From assembly GCA_016715945.1 (NCBI GenBank), contig JADJXJ010000001.1, forward strand, positions 868,001 through 932,000: a stretch of DNA of 64,000 nucleotides, read 5' to 3'. The position numbers were made by a program, and so were the translations under genes. The stretch is from Bacteroidota bacterium (GTDB lineage: Bacteria > Bacteroidota > Bacteroidia > Bacteroidales > F082). Shown piece by piece: positions 20,349 through 30,529 of the stretch. The notes below the pieces were generated by a model. It had not been told where the DNA came from. It saw only the letters and a list, made by a program, of their open reading frames with translations, and ran no database searches. Numbering within the stretch: the first letter of the stretch is position 1; every line of letters begins with the position of its first letter.

Positions 20349-20831
20349 TTACTGAAAAAGCTTATAGTCCACCTCGATGGGTTGAAACAAATATCGTTCA
20401 TCATATGTAACCTCAAAATCCCGAAGAAAATCCAGATATTCCTCCCGAAACGACCTACGAGCGTGATGTTTCTCCTGATTTTCAATGTAATTGATAACCG
20501 TCTGCAAGTCCTTCTTTGCATAGGAAAAAGCTCCAAAGCCTTCCTGCCATGAAAATCTGCCCGTTACAAATCCCTTTTCGTTGATCCATTTGGATGAGCT
20601 TGACTTGATTTCCCGAATCAAATCCGATAATGATTGTGTTGGGCGAAGACCGAAAAGAATATGCAGATGATCAGGCATTCCATTGATAGCCAACATTTTG
20701 TGATTATTGCTTTGCACAATGGCGGTGATATATTTGTATAAATCGTCTTTCCATCCTCTCCTGATGAGGCTTCGCCTGTCTTTGACAGCAAAAACAGCAT
20801 GAATGTGGATTTGGGTATAGGTGTTCGACAT
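20349..20831 (-). CDS. REP-associated tyrosine transposase (IS200/IS605 TnpA-like, RAYT)
   Basis: A 160-residue Y1 HUH transposase. Visible are the N-terminal IHIHAVFAVKDRR strand, the metal-binding HUH-type block NGMPDHLHILFGLRP, the FSWQEGFGAFSYAKKDL block and the catalytic-helix Tyr in TVINYIENQEKHH. Such single-domain proteins cut and join single-stranded DNA at palindromic ends. No tnpB accompanies it and no IS ends are obvious. A 1.1 kb array of short palindromes begins about 130 bases upstream of its start, the usual RAYT-REP arrangement. The 234-base gap between trmD and this gene holds nothing I recognise. Confidence 0.85.
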   Translation of the reverse strand: MSNTYTQIHIHAVFAVKDRRSLIRRGWKDDLYKYITAIVQSNNHKMLAINGMPDHLHILFGLRPTQSLSDLIREIKSSSSKWINEKGFVTGRFSWQEGFGAFSYAKKDLQTVINYIENQEKHHARRSFREEYLDFLRDFEVTYDERYLFQPIEVDYKLFQ

Positions 20832-20962
20832 GGTGTTCGATTTTTGTAATTTGTAAATTTCAACTGGTTGCGCGCTACGAATATAATTTTTTTTGGATAA
20901 AATTTTTTTTTGGCAATGAAAATGGGGCGATTTATGACGTGTGGGTCGACGATGGGATTAAC

Positions 20963-22108
20963 GATATGCCGCCCCTATCGGGGCTACCGATATACCGCCC
21001 CTATCGGGGCTACCGATATACCGCCCCTATCGGGGCTACCGATATATCGCCCCTAACGGGGCTACCGATATATCGCCCCTATCGGGGCTACCGATGCCGC
21101 CCCTATCTGGGCTACCGATATACCGCCCCTATCGGGGCTACCGATTTGCCGCCCCTAACGGGGCTACCGATTTGCCGCCCCTAACGGGGCTACCGTTATA
21201 CCGCCCCTATCGGGGCTACCGATATATCGCCCCTATCGGGGCTACCGTTATACCGCCCCTAACGGGGCTACCGATCTACCGCTCCTAACGGGGCTACCGA
21301 TTTGCCGCCCCTATCGGGGCTACCGTTATACCGCCCCTATCGGGGCTACCGATATATCGCCCCTAACGGGGCTACCGATTTGCCGCCCCTAACGGGGCTA
21401 CCGATGCCGCCCCTAACGGGGCTGCCGTTATACCGCCCCTATCGGGGCTACCGATATACCGCCTCTATCGGGGCTACCGATTTGCCGCCCCTATCGGGGC
21501 TACCGATATATCGCCCCTATCGGGGCTACCGATGCCGCCCCTATCGGGGCTACCGTTATACCGCCCCTATCGGGGCTACCGATATATCGCCCCTATCGGG
21601 GCTACCGTTATACCGCCCCTATCGGGGCTACCGATATATCGCCCCTATCGGGGCTACCGATTTGCCGCCCCTATCGGGGCTACCGATATACCGCCCCTAT
21701 CGGGGCTACCGATTTGCCGCCCCTATCGGGGTTACCGTTATACCGCCCCTATCGGGGCTACCGATATACCGCACCTATCGGGGCTACCGATATATCGCCC
21801 CTAACGGGGCTACCGATATACCGCCCCTATCGGGGCTACCGTTATACCGCCCCTATCGGGGCTACCGATATATCGCCCCTAACGGGGCTACCGATATACC
21901 GCCCCTATCGGGGCTACCGATGCCGCCCCTATCGGGGCTACCGATATATCGCCCCTAACGGGGCTACCGATATATCGCCCCTAACGGGGCTACCGATGCC
22001 GCCCCTAACGGGGCTACCGATATATCGCCCCTATCGGGGCTACCGATTTGCCGCCCCTATCGGGGCTAGCGATTTACCGCCCCTATCGGGGCTACCGGAT
22101 TGCCGCCT
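20963..22108. repeat. Tandem array of palindromic REP-like repeats, 26-bp unit, about 44 copies
   Basis: The core is the palindrome CCCCTATCGGGG or CCCCTAACGGGG followed by CTACCG and a variable 4 to 6 base joint (ATATAC, ATATAT, ATTTGC, TTATAC or ATGC), giving units of 24 or 26 bp. The strand reads GCC-palindrome-CTACCG throughout. Reading frames run open through the array and give Gly/Tyr/Pro-rich peptides, which I take to be spurious. The array fills the space between the RAYT gene and the NRPS 3' end. Confidence 0.95.
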
Positions 22109-22120
22109 GGTATGCATTGG

Positions 22121-25100
22121 TCAGCTTTCTGCGTCAAGGGCGGTTTGTCTTACGATTTCGGTGAAGAGCACCCTGTTGCGCACCAGGTCGTGGTGGTTGC
22201 CCCAGATTTTGATGATTTGAGGCTGGAACCCTTTCTCTCTATCCCATCCCAGATCTGGAAGATCGAATTCATTCTGGACTGCCACAACGAGTTGCAGCCT
22301 GACTGGTTTTCGAGGAGCCTGGGGAATATGGTTTCGGGCAGCTTTATACCACGTCCATCGGATGTAAAAATTCCGGTACTTTTCAGGCAAAGGCTTATTG
22401 AAAAACAGGTAGATACACAGGCGAAGCCGTTTGCTAAACAGGTTGATGTGTTTCCTCAAACCTGCGACCGGATGATAAAGTTCACGCCAAACCCAGGGGG
22501 CAGGAGTGTCAATCAAAATCAAGCGTTCAATCCTGATTCCCTGACGCACCAGGATCGATGCCATTTCGGCAGCTACAAGACCGCCGAATGAATACCCGAT
22601 CAGGATAAAACGACTGTATTTCAGGTGGTTGATGAGATGGCTTGCATAGAATTCTGCCATCGAATGTACGTTCGTCCTTTGTATTTGCTCCCCGTCCGAT
22701 CCCTCCGGAAGAAAGGTATAAATGGCTCTATCCGGCAAAAGTTCCGGGAGATAAAGGTTGCCCCTGTCGAGGAAAACCGTAACCACTGGCACGGTATCAT
22801 CAGCTTTATGCTGCAGACAGACCATGCCAGGCGGCAGCTGAACCATACCAAGGTTAAGGCTTTGTTTTTTGGCTTCGATAAGTTCAGCAAGCTGCGCAAC
22901 AGAGGGGTTCTGATAAAATTCACCGATGCTCAGATTTACACCGGTCTGCTTTGAGAGCTCGGAAATACAGGCCAATACCTGAAGTGAGTCGCCTCCGAGC
23001 CTGAAAAAATTTGATTCCAGGAATATCTTGCTAACATTCAATATCTTGGAATAGGTCTCCACCACAATGGCCTGGATGGGTGTGTAGCTTTGTGCTGGCA
23101 CGGCATAAGCTTCATCGGGCAGTTCCGGAAGTGGCAGGGCATGTTCGTCGATCTTCAGGTTCCGGGTTAGCGGAAAATCGTGCAATGGCACCACCGCGGC
23201 AGGACACATATAATCGGGCAACATGCCATGCAGATGACGAAGCAAGGACTGGCCATCAAAATTCTCCGGCTCTTTTACTTTGACGTAGGTTGTCAGCACA
23301 GGTTTTCCGTGCAGTCTGGCAAGGGTGGTAAAGGCGTCAAAAATTCCTGGGAGTCTTCTGGCTGCCGCATCTATCTCTTCCGGTTCAATTCTGTAGCCCC
23401 TGATTTTCAACTGCCTGTCTTTCCGACCCTTGTAGATCAGCTGGCCGTATTTATTCCTCAGCACAAGATCGCCGGTGAGATAACAGCGCACATCCGAAGC
23501 AAAATCCGTCTGCAAAGTCACAAACTTTTCGGCCGTTGTTTCAGGTTTGTTGAGGTATTCGTCTGCCAGTTGGGGACCAATCACTCCGAGCTCACCCACA
23601 AAACCATCCGGGAGCACCTGATGCTGATTGTCGAGCACCACCAGGCAGTTCTTTCCCAGGGGATATCCTATGGCAAAATCATCTTTGGCTTTGTTTTCGC
23701 TGAGCTTACAACTTGCAACGACTACGGTGGTTTCGGTCGGGCCGTAGGTGTTGATGAGTTCCGGACTGTTTCCGAAATGCTCCTTCCAGGCTTCCGCAGC
23801 GGGCCAGGAAGCTTTTTCGCCGCCGATGATGACCAAACGCAGGTGAGCGGGAAAATATAGCTGAGCCTCAATCATTGCTCGGGTCATCTGCGCCCAGAAC
23901 GCAGTTGGCAGATCGAGCACCGTGATCTGGTGTTTTGCCAGAAAATCTGCAAATGTTTTGGCGTTGGTCATCATCTCATCGTTGCGGAGCACGAGTGTGG
24001 CCCCGGCACCAAGAGCGCAAAAGATCTCTTCGACAGCGGCGTCGAAAGTGAGAGATGCAAACTGCAGGATCACATCCGTTGGGACGATTTCATAGCGTTG
24101 GATGGCGCTTTGGGTAAAAGCGGCCAGCGCCCCGTGGCTGATCAGCACACCTTTGGGCCGCCCTGTGGTGCCTGAGGTGTAGATGATGTATGCCGCATCG
24201 GAGCGTTTTGGCCCGGCTGGAGAAGTGTCGCCTGGCTTGAACTGCGACAAAGTCTTGATATTCAAAATCCTGACCGAGGAAAAGATCGGCTTGACCGATA
24301 GATCTTCCACAACAAGTAGCACGGACGGTCGGGCGTCGGAAAGAATTTCTTCGATGCGACTTTCCGGCCAATTTGCATCAATGGGCACAAAAGCCCTTCC
24401 GCTCGAAAGCACCGCCATCAATCCGGCAATATACCAAACAGAGCGACTGGCAAGTATGCCCACAACTTTCTGATTTCCTGTACTTTCTCTATCCAAAGCA
24501 GCACGAATGCGATGGATCAGATCATCGAGCTCCGCATAGGTCAGCACGGTTTCACCCTCCACCAGGGCCGGTTTGTCGGGGTATTTAACCACACACTTTT
24601 GGAATAGTTCCGTAACCGATGGCAAATCCATCGCACTTGCAGCCGTAGCTTCGTTGCAGACCTGTTTTAGCGCCGAAAGTTCCTCATCAGGAAGAATACT
24701 TAGTTGATTCAGTGGTCTGTCATTACTTAGGCCGGCTTTGAGAAACGTTCTGAAAGATTCTTTGAGCTTACTACCTGTAAAATAGTCTGATTCTTCGCTG
24801 TCAAAACCACTGAAAAACAGTGTGTTTGTGGTTGAGTCAAGGCCAAAAGAAAGCAATTCACCCTCCCCAGGAATGCCTGCAGCACAATCGACAAAGATGT
24901 GCAACGGGCAGGTTTCATCTATCTGATTTTCATCCTTAGAATCGCCTCCTGACCGAGAGACAGTCGCATCAACCGGTATATTATCCGGTAACCCAATTTG
25001 TTTTTCAATTTGCCGGATGCATTTTAACCATTGAACAGTAAAAGCATCTTCGCCCTCTATAGAAATGTGGAGCCACGTCTGAATTGGGTCAGTGCCCTGC

Positions 25101-28100
25101 TTAGTTTGTATGGTTACAGGAAATGAGAAGGTGGTCGAGTTCGAAATCCGGCCGGCAAACAAGCATAATAAGGATATCAGGCGCGCCCTCGGGGAAGCAT
25201 CCCTTAACCCGGCCGGAAGTGAATCAACCGAAATCTGGCAGATGGCTGCCGGGTAGGGTTCCCTGAAAAGACCGGTAAGAAAGGAGGCCTGGGGCAGTTT
25301 TAAAGCTGGAGCATGAACGTAATCATGTGTGAGCGCTTCGCCTGGGCCGAGCTCCGAAAGCATGGTTTCCGAATTGCTCAACATGAGCTCCAGCAATTGG
25401 TTGTAGCTTTCGGCCAGCAAACCAATCTCAGCCTCAGAAAACAAATTAACCGGGTATTCCAACCAACATTCCAGGGCATCCTTGTGCAGGGTGCAATCCA
25501 TTGTAAGCAAGGCTTTGGCCGTATGGCTGCCAAGCTCTTCAAATGCAATGGCACAATTATGTGCGGAGGCATCTTCCCCATTTCCGAATGTGCTCAGAAA
25601 GGTTTCAGCCTTCGGTAGCTTGTCTTCCAGCAAGGCCGGCATCCAGTTTTGAAAAATGAAAAAACACTGGTAAACAGGATTGTGATCAAAACTATGCGCC
25701 AGTCCACACTTCTTGATCAACAGGTCGTACGGATACCTTGCGTGGGCGAAGGCTTCGTTGCAGGTGATGGTCAGGCGGTGCACAAACTCCCTGATTGTCA
25801 TATGCTTCCCGGAATGCCCACCGATCGCAACCACATTGGTGAAATACCCGATCATGCGGTCGAAGGGCGGCAACTGACGGTTGGCATACACCGTGGCAAC
25901 CATGCCCCTGCCTTTGCCGGTTTTTTTGAACAGACTGAGCATGAATGGCGCCAGCAAGGTCACAAACAATGTGGTATGGTTTGTCCTGGCGTACAACTTT
26001 AGTTTTTCGACTGTTAGCAGAGGCATCTTCCAGCTATGCCTTCTTCCCCGGCTGAAGTCGGGAAGCCTGGATTCGAGCCGGAATAATGGTTGAGGCAGTT
26101 CTTCAAAAACCTTTCTCCAATAGTTTATATCACTGTCCCAGGCTCCGCTGCTCACTTGTTGCGCCTGGTAACGGACGAAACTTTCGAAGGAGAACGACCG
26201 GACGGCAACAGCCTTGACCTCATGCACCAAAGCGTTGCATTTGTTTTTCAGGCTGTTAATAAACAGCCCTGCCGACCAGCCGTCGAAAATGCTGTGGTGA
26301 ATGTTGAAATACAGAATCTTATGCGCTGCATTGAGCTCGAGCAGGTGCATGCGCCATAGTGGCGCCTCGCCGAGCTTGAAGACATGCCGGCTCAGTTGGA
26401 ATTCCAAATCATCGATGCGCTGTCCAGGAGCGGGAGATATACCTTCAATTTCAACTTGAAGTTCCGGAAGAATTTTCCAACACAGTTTTCCTTTCTCAAG
26501 CTGCATTGCTGCCCTGAGGATATCATGTTCCCCGACAATTGCCGATACGGCCTGGTGGATGACATCAGACCGTACCTCCCCTTTGATTTCGATGCGCAGA
26601 AAAATGTTGTGGGCACACTCGAGACCGTCAATCCGGTGCAAAAAGTAAAGCGCTTGCTGTGCAGGTGTAACCGGAAAACATTTTTGATCCCGACCGGCAG
26701 CGCTATCTTCGCAGAGGATGGGCGTTTGAGATCTATTTGCCTGTATATCTGATTCATGGATCAGCTTGCGCAAGGCATTTAGACTTCCCTGGCTGCTTAA
26801 CCATTCGGGAGGGAGTTGTAGGCCAAAATTTTCGTACAGGTCGATCAGCAGCACCATGACGCCTATCGAGTCGCCACCAAGCTGGTAATAGGGCAAATCG
26901 GCATCGAAGGTTGAGGCAGGCAGATTTTTCCGGTAGATCTTCTCCAGCAAGTCGGTGGGTTCGGCCTGGCTGGCGGCATGGGTTTCCAAAAGTTTTTCTT
27001 TTGCCAGCCTCACGAGCGCCTCACGATCGGTTTTGCCTGATGCATTCACAGGAAATTGTTCGAGACGTACCAAGAGAGCTGGAATCATATATTCCGGCAG
27101 GCGCAAAGCGAGTTGTGCCTTCAATCCATCGGGCTGACCGTCTGCCAGGTAAAAAGCAACCAGCTGTTTAAGGCCGGGTTCAGGTTCCACGACTACAGTT
27201 ATCGCCTTAAGCACCTGAGGCACAGACATCAATGCGGCATCTATCTCGCCCAGTTCCACCCTGTGGCCGCGAATCTTCACCTGAAAATCGCTGCGCCCCA
27301 CAAACTCTATATTGCCATCGGGCAGCCTGAATGCCAGGTCGCCTGTGAGATAAAACCTCTCTTCGGGTGCATGGGGCAGGATACCTTTCACAAACTTCCG
27401 TGAAGTGAGTTCGGGATCATTGAGGTAGCCCGGCGAAACGCCTCTGCCGCCAATTGCAATCTGTCCGATGCTGCCATCGGCTACTGGCTGCAAGGCTTCG
27501 TCGAGCAATAGCACAGTATAGCCTGGCAGGGCCGTGCCTATGGACACAATTTCCCTATCGGAACGAATGCCGGTAAATATTTCCGCCGTTGCCGAAACCG
27601 TGGCCTCCGTAGGACCATAACCATTGATAATCATGCCGTTGGGCATATGCTGACGGATGCGTTCGAGCACTGACTGTCGGATAGGTTCCACACCCACGAG
27701 CAGCCGGCGCAGCGGCAAGATGATGTGGTGCCGGTGGAGGTAGGAAGCGAACACCTCAACCACCTGCGGAGGCAGATACATTATGGTGACCGGACCTTCG
27801 GTGAGGTGTTGAACCAGGGAAGGTATATCGGTAATCTTTCCCTTGCCGAGAATTTCCACTTCCGCACCCCAGATGAGGGTGGTAAATATCTCGTGCACCG
27901 ACACATCAAAGCTGAAAGGTGCGTTGATGAGTGTGCGGTCGTTTTCGTTCACCGGACAGAGCTGTTGGTAGGCATCCACCTGAGTCATCAGGTTTTGATG
28001 GGTGATGACCACCCCTTTCGGCCTGCCAGTGGTGCCGCTGGTAAATATGACATAGGCAGGGGCGTCGGCAGTGAGCTCGGGTAATGCGAAACCTTTTGGC

Positions 28101-28540
28101 AGCTCAGGAAGTTGGGCCAGCATGGCCTGCGACACATAGGTACCCTCAAAATGCACTCCCTGAGGCAATCCCTCATCCGGACCGACGAGGATTCTTGCCT
28201 TGCAGTCGTCAAGGATTTGCTGTATCCGTTGCGCACCCTGGGAAGCATCCACCGGGACGTAGGCTCCTCCGGCTTTGAGCACCCCGAACACGGCCACAAG
28301 ATAATCTGTTGTTCTGTCGAGCAGGATGCACACCAGCTGCCCGCGCTCCAGCCCAAGCTTCAAAAGGAAATGTGCTAGCTGATCGGTAAGACTGTCAAAT
28401 TGCGAAAAGCTGAGCGAACGACCGCTTCCCGAAACGGCCAGCCGACTGGGAAACCGACCTGCAGTATGCCTGAAGATGTGAATTACGGTGGACATGGTGG
28501 TCAGCAATTCCCCGAAAGTAGGAATTTTTGGTTTTGTCAA
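22121..28540 (-). CDS. Dimodular nonribosomal peptide synthetase, A-T-C-A-T-TE
   Basis: 2139 residues. The first adenylation domain (about 15-520) has YVIFTSGTTGRPKGV and catalytic Lys in NASGKTDREAL. A carrier domain follows (Ser in YYQLGGDSIG, about 555), then a condensation domain (about 620-1070) with HHSIFDG intact. Next is an unusual region of about 200 residues (1080-1280), then the second adenylation domain (about 1300-1800), a second carrier (FFRLGGDSLQV, about 1850) and a type I thioesterase (GYSFGG, about 1983). By hand alignment to GrsA the pocket codes are D-V-H-Y-L-G-G-V-S-K and D-A-E-D-I-G-T-V-V-K; the second, with two acids, may favour a basic amino acid (weak). The product should be a dipeptide-derived compound. 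No MbtH, phosphopantetheinyl transferase, tailoring gene or transporter lies nearby. An alternative start is Met16. Confidence 0.93.
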   Translation of the reverse strand: MTKPKIPTFGELLTTMSTVIHIFRHTAGRFPSRLAVSGSGRSLSFSQFDSLTDQLAHFLLKLGLERGQLVCILLDRTTDYLVAVFGVLKAGGAYVPVDASQGAQRIQQILDDCKARILVGPDEGLPQGVHFEGTYVSQAMLAQLPELPKGFALPELTADAPAYVIFTSGTTGRPKGVVITHQNLMTQVDAYQQLCPVNENDRTLINAPFSFDVSVHEIFTTLIWGAEVEILGKGKITDIPSLVQHLTEGPVTIMYLPPQVVEVFASYLHRHHIILPLRRLLVGVEPIRQSVLERIRQHMPNGMIINGYGPTEATVSATAEIFTGIRSDREIVSIGTALPGYTVLLLDEALQPVADGSIGQIAIGGRGVSPGYLNDPELTSRKFVKGILPHAPEERFYLTGDLAFRLPDGNIEFVGRSDFQVKIRGHRVELGEIDAALMSVPQVLKAITVVVEPEPGLKQLVAFYLADGQPDGLKAQLALRLPEYMIPALLVRLEQFPVNASGKTDREALVRLAKEKLLETHAASQAEPTDLLEKIYRKNLPASTFDADLPYYQLGGDSIGVMVLLIDLYENFGLQLPPEWLSSQGSLNALRKLIHESDIQANRSQTPILCEDSAAGRDQKCFPVTPAQQALYFLHRIDGLECAHNIFLRIEIKGEVRSDVIHQAVSAIVGEHDILRAAMQLEKGKLCWKILPELQVEIEGISPAPGQRIDDLEFQLSRHVFKLGEAPLWRMHLLELNAAHKILYFNIHHSIFDGWSAGLFINSLKNKCNALVHEVKAVAVRSFSFESFVRYQAQQVSSGAWDSDINYWRKVFEELPQPLFRLESRLPDFSRGRRHSWKMPLLTVEKLKLYARTNHTTLFVTLLAPFMLSLFKKTGKGRGMVATVYANRQLPPFDRMIGYFTNVVAIGGHSGKHMTIREFVHRLTITCNEAFAHARYPYDLLIKKCGLAHSFDHNPVYQCFFIFQNWMPALLEDKLPKAETFLSTFGNGEDASAHNCAIAFEELGSHTAKALLTMDCTLHKDALECWLEYPVNLFSEAEIGLLAESYNQLLELMLSNSETMLSELGPGEALTHDYVHAPALKLPQASFLTGLFREPYPAAICQISVDSLPAGLRDASPRARLISLLCLFAGRISNSTTFSFPVTIQTKQGTDPIQTWLHISIEGEDAFTVQWLKCIRQIEKQIGLPDNIPVDATVSRSGGDSKDENQIDETCPLHIFVDCAAGIPGEGELLSFGLDSTTNTLFFSGFDSEESDYFTGSKLKESFRTFLKAGLSNDRPLNQLSILPDEELSALKQVCNEATAASAMDLPSVTELFQKCVVKYPDKPALVEGETVLTYAELDDLIHRIRAALDRESTGNQKVVGILASRSVWYIAGLMAVLSSGRAFVPIDANWPESRIEEILSDARPSVLLVVEDLSVKPIFSSVRILNIKTLSQFKPGDTSPAGPKRSDAAYIIYTSGTTGRPKGVLISHGALAAFTQSAIQRYEIVPTDVILQFASLTFDAAVEEIFCALGAGATLVLRNDEMMTNAKTFADFLAKHQITVLDLPTAFWAQMTRAMIEAQLYFPAHLRLVIIGGEKASWPAAEAWKEHFGNSPELINTYGPTETTVVVASCKLSENKAKDDFAIGYPLGKNCLVVLDNQHQVLPDGFVGELGVIGPQLADEYLNKPETTAEKFVTLQTDFASDVRCYLTGDLVLRNKYGQLIYKGRKDRQLKIRGYRIEPEEIDAAARRLPGIFDAFTTLARLHGKPVLTTYVKVKEPENFDGQSLLRHLHGMLPDYMCPAAVVPLHDFPLTRNLKIDEHALPLPELPDEAYAVPAQSYTPIQAIVVETYSKILNVSKIFLESNFFRLGGDSLQVLACISELSKQTGVNLSIGEFYQNPSVAQLAELIEAKKQSLNLGMVQLPPGMVCLQHKADDTVPVVTVFLDRGNLYLPELLPDRAIYTFLPEGSDGEQIQRTNVHSMAEFYASHLINHLKYSRFILIGYSFGGLVAAEMASILVRQGIRIERLILIDTPAPWVWRELYHPVAGLRKHINLFSKRLRLCIYLFFNKPLPEKYRNFYIRWTWYKAARNHIPQAPRKPVRLQLVVAVQNEFDLPDLGWDREKGFQPQIIKIWGNHHDLVRNRVLFTEIVRQTALDAES

Positions 28541-28632
28541 GTCCTAAAACCTATGCCAATTAACCATAATGTCCGGGTAAAATGGCGATTTTAAAATTTA
28601 GTCGGATAAAAGGGATAGAGTTAAATTTTTCA

Positions 28633-29300
28633 CCACAGAGGGCACGGAGGGGCACAGAGATTTTTTTACCACAGAGGACACGGAGGGGCACAGAGAGTTT
28701 TTCACCACAGAGGGCACAGAGGGGCACGGAGAGATTTTTTACCACAGAGGGCACGGAGGGGCACAGAGAGATTTTTCACCACCGAGGACACAGAGGGGCA
28801 CGGAGAGATTTTCACCACAGAGGGCACGGAGGGCCACAGAGTGTTTTCTCCGTGTATCTCTGTGTTCTCTGTGGTGAATTTTTTTCTAACCACAGAGGGC
28901 ACAGAGGGGCACAGAGAGATTTTTTACCACAGAGGGCACGGAGGGGCACAGAGTGTTTTCTCCGTGTATCTCTGTGTTCTCTGTGGTGAATTCTTTTTCT
29001 AACCACAGAGGGCACGGAGGTGCACAGAGAGTTTTCTCCGTGTATCTCTGTGTTCTCTGTGGTGAATTTTTTTCTAACCACAGAGGACACGGAGGGGCAC
29101 AGAGAGATTTTTTACCACAGAGGACACGGAGGGCCACAGAGATTTTTTACCACAGAGGGCACGTAGGGGCACAGAGTGTTTTCTCCGTGTATCTCTGTGT
29201 TCTCTGTGGTGATTTTTTTTTCTAACCACAGAGGACACGGAGGGGCACAGAGAGATTTTATTAACCACGGAGGACACGGAGGGGCACAGAGAGATACCTC
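28633..29300. repeat. Intergenic mosaic of ACCACAGAGG / CACGGAGGGGCACAGAG repeats
   Basis: The 28541-29371 gap has no gene. It is filled by about 18 short units built from ACCACAGAGGGCACGGAGG and GGGCACAGAGAGATTTTT. At least four are flipped copies (CCGTGTATCTCTGTGTTCTC then TGTGGTGAA), forming head-to-head hairpins. Similar repeats are common in many environmental bacteria. Open frames here are repeat artefacts. Confidence 0.9.
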
Positions 29301-29371
29301 AGAGAGTTGGTTGAGATCAAGAAAAATCGGACTGTTATCCTATTGAAATCAGTTGGAGGCTTTAAGGCAAG

Positions 29372-30529
29372 CTAATCAAAGAGCGTCTTCTGCACCGCAC
29401 TGCGTGTTCTTTTTATTCTGTAATAATTTTTCCCTTTCAACTTTTCTTTTTCAATGAAATCAAGCTGGTTAAGAAAATTACTCATTTTTCGTACTGACCA
29501 GTTAAGACAAAGTTTTTCAATTAGCTCCTGTGCACTGAGTGATCTGCCGCTTAATGCCGTACGAATTTTTTCTTCTGACGAATCGTAATGCATAGGCTCA
29601 TTGACATTTGCTGCCTGCCCGGTCTTTTGTTCACTGGTGTAGGCCTTTGCCAATTCTTTTCCATCGAAATCAACCGGTATGGCTCCCATTTGAATCAGCA
29701 GATGATTGGCATTCTTCTCGCCGGGTTCAGGATTTCTGATGTAGATTATTCTTCCTTTCCTTAGGCCGTCGATTACTCCCGACCACGTGCCTCCTTTTTC
29801 TGACGACTCGGCCACATAAATTTCCTCGGACAGTCCGTAAATAATCGGGTTGCGCGCCATGGCAAGCTCAACACGCCAGGGTGCTTTAGGGAAAAATGTA
29901 CTCAATACCAGCACATCTCCGCTGATTATTTGCCTGTAATAATTTTTAAAGCCCGTTACAAAGGTCATTATCCCCTGTGGCAGAACAATAATACTGCGAC
30001 CACCGTAGGTTAGAGCCGAATCCAGTGCCTGTTTGTCCACTCCTTTCGCAAAGCCGCTCACAATTATTTTATGTTCGTTTACGGCCGATTTTACGATGTT
30101 ATCAGTGAATTTTAACGCTGAATCTGATGCAGCCCTTGAACCCACAATGGCAATCGATTTCTCATTGAGAATGTGTTTGTTCCCCTTTACATAAATTACA
30201 CAAGGGGCTTGAGCAACTTTCAGATTGGTTTTTAAGGTTTTAGAATAATCGGGAGCGGTGATGGGTATTATTTCATATCCCTGATTGAGAAGCGATTCTG
30301 CCAGAAAGGCATTGCTTGCCAATTGTTCCTTTGCCTGGGTTAAATCCAAAATTTGCCTGTCGTCCAGTTGATATTTTTCCTTCCAATCTTCTGCCTTTAA
30401 ATGGAAGAATTCTTCAATGGTCAGCTTATTTTCGTGATAAAACCTGATAATGAGTTGATTTATAGATAGATATTTCCACCCCTGCAGGTGGGCCAGGGTA
30501 ATCCAATAAGTTGCCTCTTCTTTTTTCAT
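29372..30529 (-). CDS. DprA/Smf-like protein paired with a RecQ-PRTase
   Basis: 385 residues. The N-terminal part (1-120) is helical and poorly conserved. The Rossmann-like DprA core has SIAIVGSRAASDSA at about 125-138, IIVSGFAKGVDKQALDSAL at about 155-173 and GGRSIIVLPQGI at about 177-188. A winged-helix-like C-terminus (about 315-385) follows. Classical DprA loads RecA onto incoming single-stranded DNA. Here the gene is coupled by an ATGA overlap to a RecQ-phosphoribosyltransferase gene inside a defence island, so a role in phage defence is more likely than transformation (inference). Similar DprA/PRTase pairs are known from the ShosTA system. Confidence 0.85.
   Translation of the reverse strand: MKKEEATYWITLAHLQGWKYLSINQLIIRFYHENKLTIEEFFHLKAEDWKEKYQLDDRQILDLTQAKEQLASNAFLAESLLNQGYEIIPITAPDYSKTLKTNLKVAQAPCVIYVKGNKHILNEKSIAIVGSRAASDSALKFTDNIVKSAVNEHKIIVSGFAKGVDKQALDSALTYGGRSIIVLPQGIMTFVTGFKNYYRQIISGDVLVLSTFFPKAPWRVELAMARNPIIYGLSEEIYVAESSEKGGTWSGVIDGLRKGRIIYIRNPEPGEKNANHLLIQMGAIPVDFDGKELAKAYTSEQKTGQAANVNEPMHYDSSEEKIRTALSGRSLSAQELIEKLCLNWSVRKMSNFLNQLDFIEKEKLKGKNYYRIKRTRSAVQKTLFD

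Noticed and set aside
20939..22220. Tyr/Gly/Pro-rich frames across the REP array
   Set aside because: All three frames are open because the 26-bp unit has no stop; this is a repeat artefact.
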